Counted from the first letter of the stretch, positions 25,775 through 37,810 are shown. The stretch is DNA of 64,000 bases from Phytomonospora sp040655735 (GCF_040655735.1 NZ_JBFAKK010000001.1:124001-188000); one strand, 5' to 3'. Notes: generated by a model not told the origin, from the sequence alone. Numbers and translations: made by a program.

Positions 25775-26190
25775 ATGGTCGCGCTGCGTCGTGATGGCGG
25801 CTTCGACCACGTCGTGATCGGTTCGGGCTTCTGCGCCCTCGCGTTCGCCGAGCGGTTGCTGACGGCCCGGCCGCACGCGCGGATCCGCATCCTCGAACGA
25901 GGCCAATCCCTTCTCCCCGACCACTTCCAGAACCTGCCGCGCCCCGATGCGGGGACGCCCGGCGGGCTCGCCGAGATCTTCCTCTGGAGGCCGGACCGGG
26001 CGCCGGGGGCGGTGATCGGCCGGCAGAGCGGGACCCCTGCCCGTCCTCGGCGGCCGGTCGGTCATGTGGAGCGCCTGGTGCCCGCGCCCGATCGTCGAGG
26101 AGATGCGCGACTGTGTCACAGCCCGTCCGGCGGCGAAGCTCCGACGCCTATGGCGTCGACGTGTCTTCAGTGCCATCGAGGAGGGCGGTG
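25775..26190 (+). pseudogene. Frameshifted N-terminal remnant of a GMC-type oxidoreductase
   Basis: Frame 2 from 25775 encodes FDHVVIGSGFCALAFAERLL, the FAD-binding GxGxxG start of this family, then ARIRILERGQSLLPDHFQNLP and GGLAEIFLW. The continuation LPVLGGRSVMWSAWCPRP, the next conserved block, is found only in the other frame from about 26031. About 20 residues that normally separate these blocks are missing or scrambled, and nothing recognisable follows about 26180, so 400 or more C-terminal residues are lost. It is a decayed gene, not a working enzyme. Confidence 0.78.
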
Positions 26191-26246
26191 ATTTCGGTGT
26201 GCGGTCGCACCCTCGCAGCACCTTCGGATACTCGGCGCCCCGCAGG

Positions 26247-26630
26247 TCAGACGCTTTCCCACCAACCCTGGCCGTCCGGGTACCGCCACCAGTAGAAGAC
26301 CGTCGCGTCCGGCTGCGATGGCGCCAGTCTGACCCCATCCGGCTCGAACCGGTCCCGAACGAGATCAATCGGCCGCCACGCCGGCTCCAGGGGCTCATCC
26401 GCGCGCGGCGGACGCACCTTGACCACGAAGTGCTCTTCCATCGCCCCGAACCTCGCGACGTTCTTCTGGGACTCGATCAATGGCGGCATGTTGGCGCCAC
26501 CGGGATAGCCGGGCCAACGCAGCTGAACTCCATCGTCCTCCCAGAAACACACCTCGCAGATGGCGTGCGAGCCCGGAGGCGAGTCCATCGTCAGGTGGCC
26601 ACAGCACACACACGGGAACTTCACCGGCAT
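26247..26630 (-). CDS. CPCC-family cysteine-rich protein
   Basis: 127 aa. The N-terminal half is the cysteine-rich CPCC domain: FPCVCCGHLTMDSPPGSHAICEVCFWEDDG contains CxCC and CxxC pairs that suit a zinc ribbon, then the conserved GGANMPPLIESQKNVARFGAMEE segment. The remaining part ends WWRYPDGQGWWESV. The ATG at 26630 sits directly before the family start (MPVKFPC); a longer form from 26657 is possible. Function unknown. Confidence 0.82.
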   Translation of the reverse strand: MPVKFPCVCCGHLTMDSPPGSHAICEVCFWEDDGVQLRWPGYPGGANMPPLIESQKNVARFGAMEEHFVVKVRPPRADEPLEPAWRPIDLVRDRFEPDGVRLAPSQPDATVFYWWRYPDGQGWWESV

Positions 26631-26717
26631 GCCAACGATCTTCCCGCAAGCTCCCACCAGTGCCTAGCGCGACCGCCTCGCCGCCGACTACCCGAACGCC
26701 GCCCCCGCCGGTCCGCG

Positions 26718-27389
26718 TCATTCCCTCGCGCCGCCGGACCCGGCGAACCCGGTCTCGTAGGCCATCACCACGGCCTGCACCCGGTCGCGCAACCCGAGCT
26801 TGCCCAGGATGCGCGCCACGTGGGTCTTCACCGTCGCCTCCGACAGGTGCAGCGCGGCGGCCAGTTCGGCGTTGCTCATGCCCTTGGCCAGCAGCCGCAG
26901 CACCTCCAGCTCGCGAGGAGTGAGCGTGGACAGGTCCCGGTGGACCGCCGAGGCCTCGGCGTCGCGGCGCGCGAAGCGCTCCACCAGCCGGCGTGTGATC
27001 GTCGGCGCGAGCAGCGCGTCCCCCGCGCGGACCAGGCGTACGGCCGCCACCAGCTGCTCCGGTGTGACGTCCTTGAGGAGGAACCCGCTGGCTCCCGCCG
27101 CGAGCGCCGCGTACACGTAGTGGTCGAGGTCGAAGGTGGTCAGCATGATCACGCGCGGCTCGTGGCCGCCGCCGAGGATCCGGCGGGTCGCCTCCAGCCC
27201 GTCCATCTCGGGCATCCGGATGTCCATCAGGACCACGTCGGGCAGGGTGCGGCGGACGGCCTCGACGGCCTGGGCGCCGTCGGCGGCCTCGGCGACGACG
27301 TCGATCCCGTCGGCCGACAGGATCATCTTGAACCCGGTGCGGACGAGGGCCTGGTCGTCGGCGACGACGACCCTCAGGGTTTCGGTCAC
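26718..27389 (-). CDS. NarL/FixJ-type response regulator
   Basis: 223 aa. Receiver domain with D11/D12, phospho-acceptor Asp56 (VVLMDIRMP) and Lys in FLLKDVTP; LuxR HTH at about 155-210 (LTPRELEVLRLLAKGMSNAELAAALHLSEATVKTHVARILGKLGL). The ATG at 27389 overlaps the kinase stop by 4 bp. Together with the kinase it stands opposite a MacB-like ABC transporter, the usual target of such pairs in actinomycetes; that link is inferred from position. Confidence 0.92.
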   Translation of the reverse strand: MTETLRVVVADDQALVRTGFKMILSADGIDVVAEAADGAQAVEAVRRTLPDVVLMDIRMPEMDGLEATRRILGGGHEPRVIMLTTFDLDHYVYAALAAGASGFLLKDVTPEQLVAAVRLVRAGDALLAPTITRRLVERFARRDAEASAVHRDLSTLTPRELEVLRLLAKGMSNAELAAALHLSEATVKTHVARILGKLGLRDRVQAVVMAYETGFAGSGGARE

Positions 27390-28795
27390 AGCGACTCCAG
27401 TGGAATGCGTGCGGCGACCCGGTAGCCGCCGCTCGGGAGGGGCCCGGTCTCGAGCGTCCCACCGTAGAGGGTGAGCCGTTCGCGCAGCCCGATAAGGCCG
27501 CGGCCGTTGCCGGTGGCGGCAGCCTCCGACGGAGTCCCGCCGGTGTCGGTGATCTCCACGGCGATCTCGGCCGGGCGGTAGGAGACGGAGACCCGGATCG
27601 GGGCGCCGCCGGAGTGCTTGACGGAGTTGGTGAGCGCCTCCTGCACGACGCGGTAGGCCGCCAGGTCGACGCCGGAGGGCAGTTCCCGGGCCTCGCCGTC
27701 GACGGTGACCGAGACGCTCACGCCGGTGTCGCGGACGCCGTCGACGAGTTCACCGAGGCGTCCCAGCCCCGGCTGCGGGCTCAGCTCGCCGTCGGGGTCG
27801 GAGTCGGTGGTCAGCAGCCCCATGACGTGCCGCAGCTCGGTCATCGCCGCGCGTCCGCCCGCCTCGACGGCGAGGAGCGCCTCACGGGCCTGGTCGGGGG
27901 AGGCGTCCATGACCTTGCGGGCCGCACCGGCCTGGATCACCATCATGCTGACGTTGTGCGTGACCACGTCGTGGAGTTCACGGGCGATGCGCGAGCGCTC
28001 GTGTTCGGTGGCACGGCGGACCGCCTCACCGCGTTCTCGTTCGAGGGCGACCACCCGGGCGTTGCCGTCCTGGGTGCGCTGCTTCCAGGTGCGCAGGCCG
28101 TTGGCGGCGACGGTGATCGGGACCAGGACGAGGATCGGGACGTACTCCGACGGCACGGTCGGCAGCGTGGAGCCGGTGAGCGATCCGGCGGCCAGGAACA
28201 TCACCGGCATGCTCAGGATCGTCGCGAGCCGGTAAGGGCTGTAGGCGGCGGCGCTGTACGCGGCGATCACGCATGCGTAGAAGGTCAGGCGGGGCGCCGT
28301 CTCGGGGGTCAGCGCGGCCGCGACGATGACGACCCACAGCACCGCGAGCGGGTAGCGCCGGCGCAGCACGAGCGGGAGCGAGGCGAGCAGCGTGAGGACC
28401 GCCGCGACGAAGATGCCGAAGTCGCCGGCCGGGGCGGGATCGAAGTGCGGCGGCCAGCTCGCGAACGGGTCGCCGGGCTCGGGCGGTTCGAACGGTTCGG
28501 GCGGCAGCGGTCCCTCGGGCCCATCGGGGCCGGAGGGCTCATAGGGGGCCTGCCCGGCCGGTTCGTACGGGTCGATCGGTCCGTGTCGCCCGTCGATGTT
28601 GCCTTCGAGCGCGTAGATCATCACCATGACCAGCACGACTGCCGCGAGCAGCGTGTCGAAGGCCCAGTTGAGCACGGACGGGCGTGGCAGCGGGCCCGAG
28701 GTGCGGCCCAGGGGGCGCGCCCACCTCGGCCAGCGCTCCACGGGCGGAAGCCTTTTCACCTGGATCATCCTCACCGACGGGCGGCCCGGACGCAT
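27386..28795 (-). CDS. Sensor histidine kinase (HisKA_3) with Pro/Glu-rich extracellular loop
   Basis: 469 aa from the first ATG; an ATG at 28768 (residue 10) is an alternative. One membrane helix at 47-61, then a 60-residue loop almost free of structure (DPYEPAGQAPYEPSGPDGP and more Pro/Glu/Gly), then four further helices to about 230. HisKA_3 box HERSRIARELHDVVTHN has His275. HATPase motifs are YRVVQEALTNSVKHSGG and GRGLIGLRERL. The acidic Pro-rich loop faces outside and could bind cationic peptides or cell-wall material; this is speculation. Overlaps the response regulator and diverges from the ABC exporter genes. Confidence 0.9.
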   Translation of the reverse strand: MRPGRPSVRMIQVKRLPPVERWPRWARPLGRTSGPLPRPSVLNWAFDTLLAAVVLVMVMIYALEGNIDGRHGPIDPYEPAGQAPYEPSGPDGPEGPLPPEPFEPPEPGDPFASWPPHFDPAPAGDFGIFVAAVLTLLASLPLVLRRRYPLAVLWVVIVAAALTPETAPRLTFYACVIAAYSAAAYSPYRLATILSMPVMFLAAGSLTGSTLPTVPSEYVPILVLVPITVAANGLRTWKQRTQDGNARVVALERERGEAVRRATEHERSRIARELHDVVTHNVSMMVIQAGAARKVMDASPDQAREALLAVEAGGRAAMTELRHVMGLLTTDSDPDGELSPQPGLGRLGELVDGVRDTGVSVSVTVDGEARELPSGVDLAAYRVVQEALTNSVKHSGGAPIRVSVSYRPAEIAVEITDTGGTPSEAAATGNGRGLIGLRERLTLYGGTLETGPLPSGGYRVAARIPLESL

Positions 28796-28961
28796 CGGCC
28801 GGGTGGGCGACCGGCCGCGCGCCCGGCGACTACACCGAAAGGATGACGCCCGGCCGTTTCACTCCCGCGAGCTAGGGAAGATGCCTCGCCGTGCCGACGC
28901 GCGGAGCACGCGCACGGCCATAACTTCACCGGGTCAGCACGGAGACGACGAAGGAGAACCC

Positions 28962-29648
28962 ATGACCAGCCCGGTGATCGAACTGCGCGACGTCGGCCGC
29001 GCCTACGACGAAGGGCCCCCGGCCCTTCAGGCGGCATCGGTGACCGTGCGGGCGGGCGAGGCGGTGGCGATCCTCGGCCCCTCGGGCAGCGGGAAGTCGA
29101 CGCTGCTGAACCTGATCGCCGGCCTCGACCGCCCCGACTCGGGAACCGTCACGGTCAACGGCGTCCGCGTCGACCGGCTCGGTGAGGCCGGCGCCGCGCG
29201 CTACCGGCGCGAGTCGATCGGGATGGTGTTCCAGTTCTTCAACCTCCTCGACGACCTCACCGTCGCCGACAACGTCATGCTCCCGGCCCAGCTCGCCGGG
29301 ATGCCGCGAGCGGCTGCCCGCCGCCGCGCCGGCGACCTGCTCGAGACGCTCGGCATCGCCCGCCACGCCCGTGCCTACCCCGGGCGCCTGTCCGGTGGGC
29401 AGCGCCAGCGCGTCGCGGTCGCGCGGGCCCTGATGAACCGCCCGCCGCTGCTCCTCGCCGACGAGCCCACCGGCGCCCTCGACCAGGCCGCCGGCGAGGA
29501 CGTGGCACGCCTGCTGCGCGACCTCAACGACGAGGGCCAGACCGTCGTCGTGGTCACCCACGACCTCCGGCTCGCCGAGTCGTGCACCTCGCGGACGATC
29601 GAGCTCGTCGACGGGCGCGTCGTCGCCGACGTGGCGGCCGCCCGATGA
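28962..29648 (+). CDS. MacB/LolD-type ABC transporter ATP-binding protein
   Basis: 228 aa with Walker A GPSGSGKST, Q-loop MVFQFFNLLDDLT, signature LSGGQRQRVAVARAL, Walker B LLLADEPTGALD and switch His in VVVTHD. The Q-loop and signature forms are those of the MacB/LolD/FtsE subgroup that powers mechanotransmission rather than pore transport. ATG 28962 follows AAGGAGA. Its stop overlaps the permease start by 4 bp (ATGA). Confidence 0.95.
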   Translation: MTSPVIELRDVGRAYDEGPPALQAASVTVRAGEAVAILGPSGSGKSTLLNLIAGLDRPDSGTVTVNGVRVDRLGEAGAARYRRESIGMVFQFFNLLDDLTVADNVMLPAQLAGMPRAAARRRAGDLLETLGIARHARAYPGRLSGGQRQRVAVARALMNRPPLLLADEPTGALDQAAGEDVARLLRDLNDEGQTVVVVTHDLRLAESCTSRTIELVDGRVVADVAAAR

Positions 29649-31984
29649 GCGCCGTCGGACGCGTGATGCGCGTGGGAGTCTCCCGGCGCCGCACGCAGAC
29701 GATCGTGATCGGTCTCGCCACGCTCATGGCCGTGACCGCCTCCGTCCTCGGCGGCGGACTCATCGTGGTCTCCGGCGCGCCCTTCGACGACGCCTTCACC
29801 GCCCAGAACGGCGCCCACCTCGCCGCCGCCTTCGACCCCGCCGTCGTCGCACCCGACGACCTGGCCGCCTCCGCGCGAGCCGAGGGCGTCACCGCGACCG
29901 CCGGGCCGTTTCCCGTGGTCACCGTCGTGTCCGAGGAGAACGGCAGGCCCAACCCGCCCCTCACCTTCGCCGGTCGCGACGACCCCGACTCGGCCGTCGA
30001 CGCCGTCACCCTCATCGAGGGCGAATGGCCCGACGCGCCCGGCGAACTCGCGCTCGCCGCCGGTGACGTATTCCTCCCGCTGGGCGAGCGCCTCGACTTC
30101 CCCGCCCTGCCCGGAAGCCCGACGCTCACCGTCGTCGGCCACGCCCGCTCGTCGACCGACACCGCCGAGGGCTGGGTCACCGAGGACCAGGCGAACACGC
30201 TGAAAGGCACCGGAGCTCCCGACGGCCAGCAGATGTTCTACCGCTTCGCCTCCGCGGGCACCGCGACCGCCATGGAGACCGCCACCGCGTCCGTCGCGGC
30301 GACCCTGCCCGCCGACGCGATGACCGGTTCCCGCTCATGGCTCGACGTGCGGCGGCTCGTCGAGCGCGAGACGGCCGTCTACGTCCCCTTCCTCATGGCC
30401 TTCGGCGTCCTCGGCCTGGTCATGTCCGTGCTGATCGTCGGCAACGTCGTCGCCGGCGCGGTCGGCTCGGGGACCCGGCGCATCGGAGTCCTCAAGGCCA
30501 TCGGATTCACCCCGGCGCAGGTCGTGCGAGCCCACGTCGGCCAGGCCCTCATTCCCGCGGCCGCCGGAACCGTCCTCGGCGTGCTCACCGGCCACCTCCT
30601 CGCCGTCCCGATCCTCGCCGAGACCAGCGACGCCTACGGAGCCGGCGCACTCACCGTCCCCCTCTGGATCGACGCCGTGGTCGTGGCGGGCGTGCTCGGC
30701 CTCGTCGCCGCGACGGCCCTGGCCGCCGCGTGGCGGGCCGGACGACTCCGCACCGTCGACGCGCTCGCCGTCGGGCGCACGCCGTCTGCCGAACGGGGTC
30801 GCGCCGCCGCCCGGATCGCCGGCGGGCTGCCGTTGCCGCGGGCGCTCACACTCGGCCTGGCCCGGCCCTTCGCCCGCCCGGTGCGCACCCTCGCGATGGT
30901 CGCCGCGATCGTCTTCGGCGCCACCGCCGTCTCCTTCGCCGTCGGCCTGTCGTCCTCGCTCGACGTCATCCTCAGCGCCCGCGACCACGACGTCGCCGAC
31001 GTGACCGTTCGGCCGGAGCCTCCGTCGACGGGGCCCGGCGGCCGGCCCGACGGCCCGCCGCCCGACCTGCCCGACGACACCTCGGCGATCACCGCCGCGA
31101 TCGACGCCCAACCGGGTACGAAGGCCTTTTACGTCGTCCGGGAGGCTCCCGCGGTGGTCGCCGGGACCACCGAGGACACCGAGCTGATCGCCTTCGCCGG
31201 TGACGCGAGCTGGGGCGGGTACACGATGATCGACGGCGACTGGATCGGCGGACCCGGCGAGGCCGTCGTGCCCACCGGCTTCCTGCGGACCACAGGTGCC
31301 GAGATCGGCGACATGATCACCGTCACCGTTGAGGGCGGGCGGACGACGCTGCGCATCGTCGGCGAGATCTTCGACCTCAAGAACGACGGCATGAAGGTCT
31401 ACACGGACGGCGCAGGGCTCACACTGCCCATGAAGAACGCGAGCGTCGCCGTCGCCGTCGAGCCCGGCACCGACCTGGCCGCCTACACCGCGGAGCTCGG
31501 CCGGGCGCTGAAGCCGCTCGGTGCCGGCGCCGAGGAGTTCCAGGAGGGCGGCAGCGAGATGATCACCATCCTCAACTCGCTCACCGCCGCCCTCACCCTC
31601 CTGCTCGTCGCCGTCGCCGGTCTCGGCGTCCTCAACGGCGTCCTCCTCGACACCCGCGAACGCGTCCGTGACATGGGCGTCCAGAAAGCCCTCGGCATGA
31701 CGCCCGGTCAGACGATCAGCGGAGTGCTCACCTCGGTGACCCTCGTCGGGATCGTCGGCGGCCTCCTCGGGGTGCCCGCCGGCATGGCCCTCCACAACGC
31801 GGTCGTGCCCGCCATGGGCGACTCCACCGGTATCCGCCTCCCGCAGGCCGCACTGGAGGTCTTCACCCCGTCGGCCGTCGCCGCGCTCGGTCTGGGCGGA
31901 CTGGCGATCGCCCTCGCCGGAGCCATGCTGCCCGCCCTGTGGGCCGCGCGGACCCGCACCACCACGGCCCTGCGCACCGAGTGA
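29645..31984 (+). CDS. FtsX/MacB-type ABC transporter permease
   Basis: 779 aa with two FtsX domains. An N-terminal membrane helix (about 18-43) is followed by a periplasmic-type domain of about 200 residues, three helices (about 245-375), a second extracellular domain, and three C-terminal helices from about 640 (ITILNSLTAALTLLLVAVAGLGVLNGVLL, MGVQKALGMTPGQT loop). The IGVLKAIGFTPAQV and MGVQKALGMTPGQ loops are FtsX coupling elements. Substrate probably a peptide antibiotic or lipid; the divergent two-component system supports an envelope-defence role by position only. Confidence 0.92.
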   Translation: MSAVGRVMRVGVSRRRTQTIVIGLATLMAVTASVLGGGLIVVSGAPFDDAFTAQNGAHLAAAFDPAVVAPDDLAASARAEGVTATAGPFPVVTVVSEENGRPNPPLTFAGRDDPDSAVDAVTLIEGEWPDAPGELALAAGDVFLPLGERLDFPALPGSPTLTVVGHARSSTDTAEGWVTEDQANTLKGTGAPDGQQMFYRFASAGTATAMETATASVAATLPADAMTGSRSWLDVRRLVERETAVYVPFLMAFGVLGLVMSVLIVGNVVAGAVGSGTRRIGVLKAIGFTPAQVVRAHVGQALIPAAAGTVLGVLTGHLLAVPILAETSDAYGAGALTVPLWIDAVVVAGVLGLVAATALAAAWRAGRLRTVDALAVGRTPSAERGRAAARIAGGLPLPRALTLGLARPFARPVRTLAMVAAIVFGATAVSFAVGLSSSLDVILSARDHDVADVTVRPEPPSTGPGGRPDGPPPDLPDDTSAITAAIDAQPGTKAFYVVREAPAVVAGTTEDTELIAFAGDASWGGYTMIDGDWIGGPGEAVVPTGFLRTTGAEIGDMITVTVEGGRTTLRIVGEIFDLKNDGMKVYTDGAGLTLPMKNASVAVAVEPGTDLAAYTAELGRALKPLGAGAEEFQEGGSEMITILNSLTAALTLLLVAVAGLGVLNGVLLDTRERVRDMGVQKALGMTPGQTISGVLTSVTLVGIVGGLLGVPAGMALHNAVVPAMGDSTGIRLPQAALEVFTPSAVAALGLGGLAIALAGAMLPALWAARTRTTTALRTE

Positions 31985-32065
31985 CCACGCGCGGCGGCGC
32001 GGTCCACGGGGCCGCGCCGCCGCCCGCCGCACCGCCCTCCGGACGCCGCCGATAAACTCGCCACC

Positions 32066-32318
32066 GCAAGGCGCCGACGGGGACACGCACCGCCGCACGC
32101 AGTCACGAGAGACCCGGGGACGGTGGAAGCCCGGGGACGTGCGCGACGGGTGCATCACCCCTGAGCCGCCGGAGGAAGGGCCCTGCCGGGCCTGGTAGAA
32201 CCGGCCGCGAAGACATTGAGAGGGCCGCGCCGAGCGCGGCCAAGAAGGGTGGTACCGCGGGGCGCGAGCCTCGTCCCTTCGCCGCGACCGAACGATCGTG
32301 TGTGCGACGGAGGAGACC
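32066..32318 (+). promoter_or_regulatory. T-box riboswitch leader of ileS
   Basis: The T-box core AGAAGGGTGGTACCGCGG lies at 32243-32260, with the TGGT that pairs with the tRNA acceptor end. A short hairpin GGGTGCATCACCC (32148-32160) exposes ATC (32154-32156), the isoleucine specifier codon. A GGTAGAACCGGC segment (32194-32205) precedes the antiterminator/antisequestrator. Stem I is much shorter than in Firmicutes, as described for actinobacterial ileS leaders. No U-tract terminator is seen before the start codon and the GGAGGAG ribosome-binding site at 32309 is close, so control is probably translational: uncharged tRNA-Ile would free the site. Confidence 0.9.
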
Positions 32319-35441
<3,123 letters not shown>

Positions 35442-35448
35442 CGGCGGG

Positions 35449-35477
35449 GGAGGGCGCGGCGGACCGCCGCGCCCTCC
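35449..35477. terminator. Bidirectional hairpin between ileS and the LPMO gene
   Basis: GGAGGGCGCGGCGG (35449-35462) is complementary to CCGCCGCGCCCTCC (35464-35477). It lies between the stop codons of converging genes at 35441 and 35484. Confidence 0.8.
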
Positions 35478-35483
35478 TTCGGC

Positions 35484-36188
35484 TCAGCCGAGGCCGGTGA
35501 CCTCGCCGTTCCCGCCGTCGAAGACGACGTCGGAGCAGGAGTAGAAGTTCTCGGTGCTGTCCGAGCGCACCCAGTGGACGAAGATGACGTGGTTTCCGGT
35601 CTTGCCCGCCGGAAGCGCGGCGTCCCAGTAGTAGTAGCCCATTCCGCCCGGGCCGCTCGACTGCGGCGGGTCGGTGACGCTCCCGAAGGCCTCCAGGTCG
35701 TCCCAGGCGAGCGGCTGCTCGGGGTCCCAGCCGTTCTTGGTGATGTACATGTGGAAGGCCCCGGGATGGGCGGCCCAGTTGGAGTGCCGCCACTCGATGG
35801 TCGCGCCGCTGGTCAGGTGCGTGGTCGGCCAGTCGGTGCGGGCCATGTTGTAGGCGGCGTACTTGGTGGTTCCGCCGGCGCAGATCTCACCGTCGGGGAT
35901 GAAGCCGACGGTCCGGCCCGCACCGTCGGAGCGAAGGACGCCGAACCAGTCGTAGAGCGGCTGGGTGCCGCCCTGGTCGACGGCGTCGGCGCAGGCGGGG
36001 TTGGTCGGAATGATCTGACCGGTGTCGGTCAGGCCGTCGAGGTAGCAGAGGTAGGTTCGCGCGCCCGGGAACACGGTCGAGCCGTGCGTCTCGGCGCGGG
36101 GCGGGGCGACCAGGATCGCCGCCGCCGCGATCAGCGCGCCCAGCAGGACGAGCGCCGTTCGGGTACGGGTGATGGTCTGTCTTGCCAT
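35484..36188 (-). CDS. Secreted AA10 lytic polysaccharide monooxygenase, cellulose-active type
   Basis: 234 aa. Signal peptide 1-34 is cut before His35 (AET|HGST), creating the N-terminal copper-brace His; the second copper ligand is His141 in SNWAAHPGAF. The sequence follows the catalytic domain of Streptomyces coelicolor CelS2/LPMO10C closely: PGARTYLC, LTSGATI, HYYWD-like GYYYWDAALP, and ENFYSCSDVVFDGGNGEVTG. It therefore probably oxidises cellulose at C1. Unlike CelS2 it ends after the catalytic domain with no CBM2. A CebR-like operator lies 42-55 nt before the start. Confidence 0.93.
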   Translation of the reverse strand: MARQTITRTRTALVLLGALIAAAAILVAPPRAETHGSTVFPGARTYLCYLDGLTDTGQIIPTNPACADAVDQGGTQPLYDWFGVLRSDGAGRTVGFIPDGEICAGGTTKYAAYNMARTDWPTTHLTSGATIEWRHSNWAAHPGAFHMYITKNGWDPEQPLAWDDLEAFGSVTDPPQSSGPGGMGYYYWDAALPAGKTGNHVIFVHWVRSDSTENFYSCSDVVFDGGNGEVTGLG

Positions 36189-36229
36189 GAGCAGCTCCAG
36201 TGCCGGGTGCGGCCGGCCGGCCGCACGAT

Positions 36230-36243
36230 GCGGAGCGCTCCCA
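36230..36243. promoter_or_regulatory. CebR-like operator upstream of the LPMO gene
   Basis: GCGGAGCGCTCCCA matches the CebR box TGGGAGCGCTCCCA at 12 of 14 positions, including the whole GGAGCGCTCC core. It lies 42-55 bp upstream of the LPMO start on the minus strand. CebR is the LacI-type cellobiose/cellotriose-responsive repressor of Streptomyces; none is encoded in this window. Confidence 0.6.
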
Positions 36244-36323
36244 CTGGGGCGAATCGTACCGAGAGTCCACTTAGGACGTCAAGAGCCGCGAATGGGGCGA
36301 TCACGGTGGCGCCGGACGTGGCA

Positions 36324-36355
36324 GGGCCGCCGCCCCTCGCGGAAGGCGGCGGCCC
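36324..36355 (-). terminator. Hairpin after the FG-GAP gene
   Basis: 11-bp arms GGGCCGCCGCC (36324-36334) and GGCGGCGGCCC (36345-36355) with a 10-nt loop, 10 bp downstream of the minus-strand stop at 36365. No U-tract. Confidence 0.72.
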
Positions 36356-36364
36356 CGTGTTCGG

Positions 36365-37810
36365 TCAGGCCTCGTAGACCTCGATCGTCTCGCCGGCACC
36401 GTAGAAGATGTTCTCCCACGGGACCGCGATGATCCGGCCGGCGGTGGGCGCGGCGATGTAGAGCCGGCTCCCGTCGCCGTTGAGGTGACCCGTGCCGAGC
36501 GTCTCTCCGCCGGCGATGCCGTACCGGCCGGGCCGGACCCAGGCCGCACCGGTGAGCTGGAGGCTGAACACGTGGATCGCGTCCGAGGAGCCGATCTGGC
36601 CGTCGGTGACCTCGCCGTCGCTGCCCACGGTGTGCACGACGGTGCCGTACACATTGGTTACCGCGTCGACCGAGGAACCGAAGCGGTCACCGGTCTCGGC
36701 GACGCCCGGCACGCCGGCGGAGTTCTGGTTCACCGACATGTTCTGCAGCAGGTTCGGGTGAAGGTCCCCGTAGGGGTCTTCCAGGTGGAAGGCGTGCATG
36801 CCCCCGGCACGGGCGACCGAGCCGATGGACTCGTCGGGGACGCCGACGGTGACGCTGTAGTCGGAGCTCTCGCCGCCTTCTCCGGAGGCGAGCGCGACCG
36901 ACATCCCGAAGTGGTCGCCGGTCTCGGGCACGCCGCTGACGCCGGCCTTGCCCTGGTCGAGGTCGGCGACCTTCTGCGGTTTCGGCCAGTCGGTGTTGGG
37001 CGTGTCCTCGCGGCGGACGGTCATGATCTGGACCAGACCGGCGCCGGCGACCGAGCCGATGGACTCGTAGGGGACGCCGACGACCAGGACGTCGCGCAGG
37101 ATCGCCACCGACCAGCCGAAGCGGTCGCCGTTCTCCTGCTTCCCGGGGATGCCCGGGCTGTCCTGGTGGACGACGCGCACGCGCTCGTTGCCGATCAGGG
37201 TGACCGACCCGGAGTTCGTGGCGTTGTGGTCCTCACCGGGGGACCCGATGGCAAGGGTCCCGTAGCGGAATCCGCCGCCGGGCTCGCCGCCGGACAGCGA
37301 CCAGCCGAACTGGTCGCCGGCCTCGGCCGTGCCCGGAACGCCGCCGGAGTCCTGGTTGTAGGTGTAGCCGCCGAGGACGAGGCCGTCGGGTCCGCCCTGG
37401 AAGACGAAGACCTGGCCGGCCGCGGCGGCGGTGCCGACCGATTCGCCGGGCGCGCCGACGACGAGGTTCGGATAGTTGTCGTAGGGGGAGTACCAGACGG
37501 TCACGGCCTTGCCGAACAGGTCGCCGGCCTCCGCCTCGTCGGGTACGTCCGTGCTGTCCTGGGTGATGACGACGCTGCCCGCGCCACCGCCGTAGATCAC
37601 CTGGACGGCGCCGGCCTTGGCTCGGCCGTTGACGGCGGTGTCCGGCAGGCCGGTGACTACGTCGGCATAGCCGTCCTGGTTGAAGTCCGCACCCGCGGCG
37701 ATGGGCGGCTGGTCGGCCGCTGCCGCGGGTCTGTGCGCTGAGGCCGCCGGAGTCGCCACCAGGGTGGTGGCGATGAGACCGGCGGCGGTGAGTGTGGTGA
37801 GACCACGCAT
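36365..37810 (-). CDS. Secreted FG-GAP/integrin alpha-like beta-propeller protein
   Basis: 481 aa with a signal peptide ending near residue 25 (ATPAASA|H). About six repeated blades follow; each has a version of GVPGxxExGDxFGxSV (for example GVPGTAEAGDQFGWSL, GIPGKQENGDRFGWSV, GVPETGDHFGMSV, GVAETGDRFGSSV) and a VGVPxESIGSVAxAG loop. An EF-like calcium loop DFNQDGYADV opens the first blade. Such propellers bind calcium and act in adhesion or carbohydrate/protein binding on the surface; no enzyme motif is seen. Its upstream gap (37811-38050) holds no supported gene. Confidence 0.88.
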   Translation of the reverse strand: MRGLTTLTAAGLIATTLVATPAASAHRPAAAADQPPIAAGADFNQDGYADVVTGLPDTAVNGRAKAGAVQVIYGGGAGSVVITQDSTDVPDEAEAGDLFGKAVTVWYSPYDNYPNLVVGAPGESVGTAAAAGQVFVFQGGPDGLVLGGYTYNQDSGGVPGTAEAGDQFGWSLSGGEPGGGFRYGTLAIGSPGEDHNATNSGSVTLIGNERVRVVHQDSPGIPGKQENGDRFGWSVAILRDVLVVGVPYESIGSVAGAGLVQIMTVRREDTPNTDWPKPQKVADLDQGKAGVSGVPETGDHFGMSVALASGEGGESSDYSVTVGVPDESIGSVARAGGMHAFHLEDPYGDLHPNLLQNMSVNQNSAGVPGVAETGDRFGSSVDAVTNVYGTVVHTVGSDGEVTDGQIGSSDAIHVFSLQLTGAAWVRPGRYGIAGGETLGTGHLNGDGSRLYIAAPTAGRIIAVPWENIFYGAGETIEVYEA

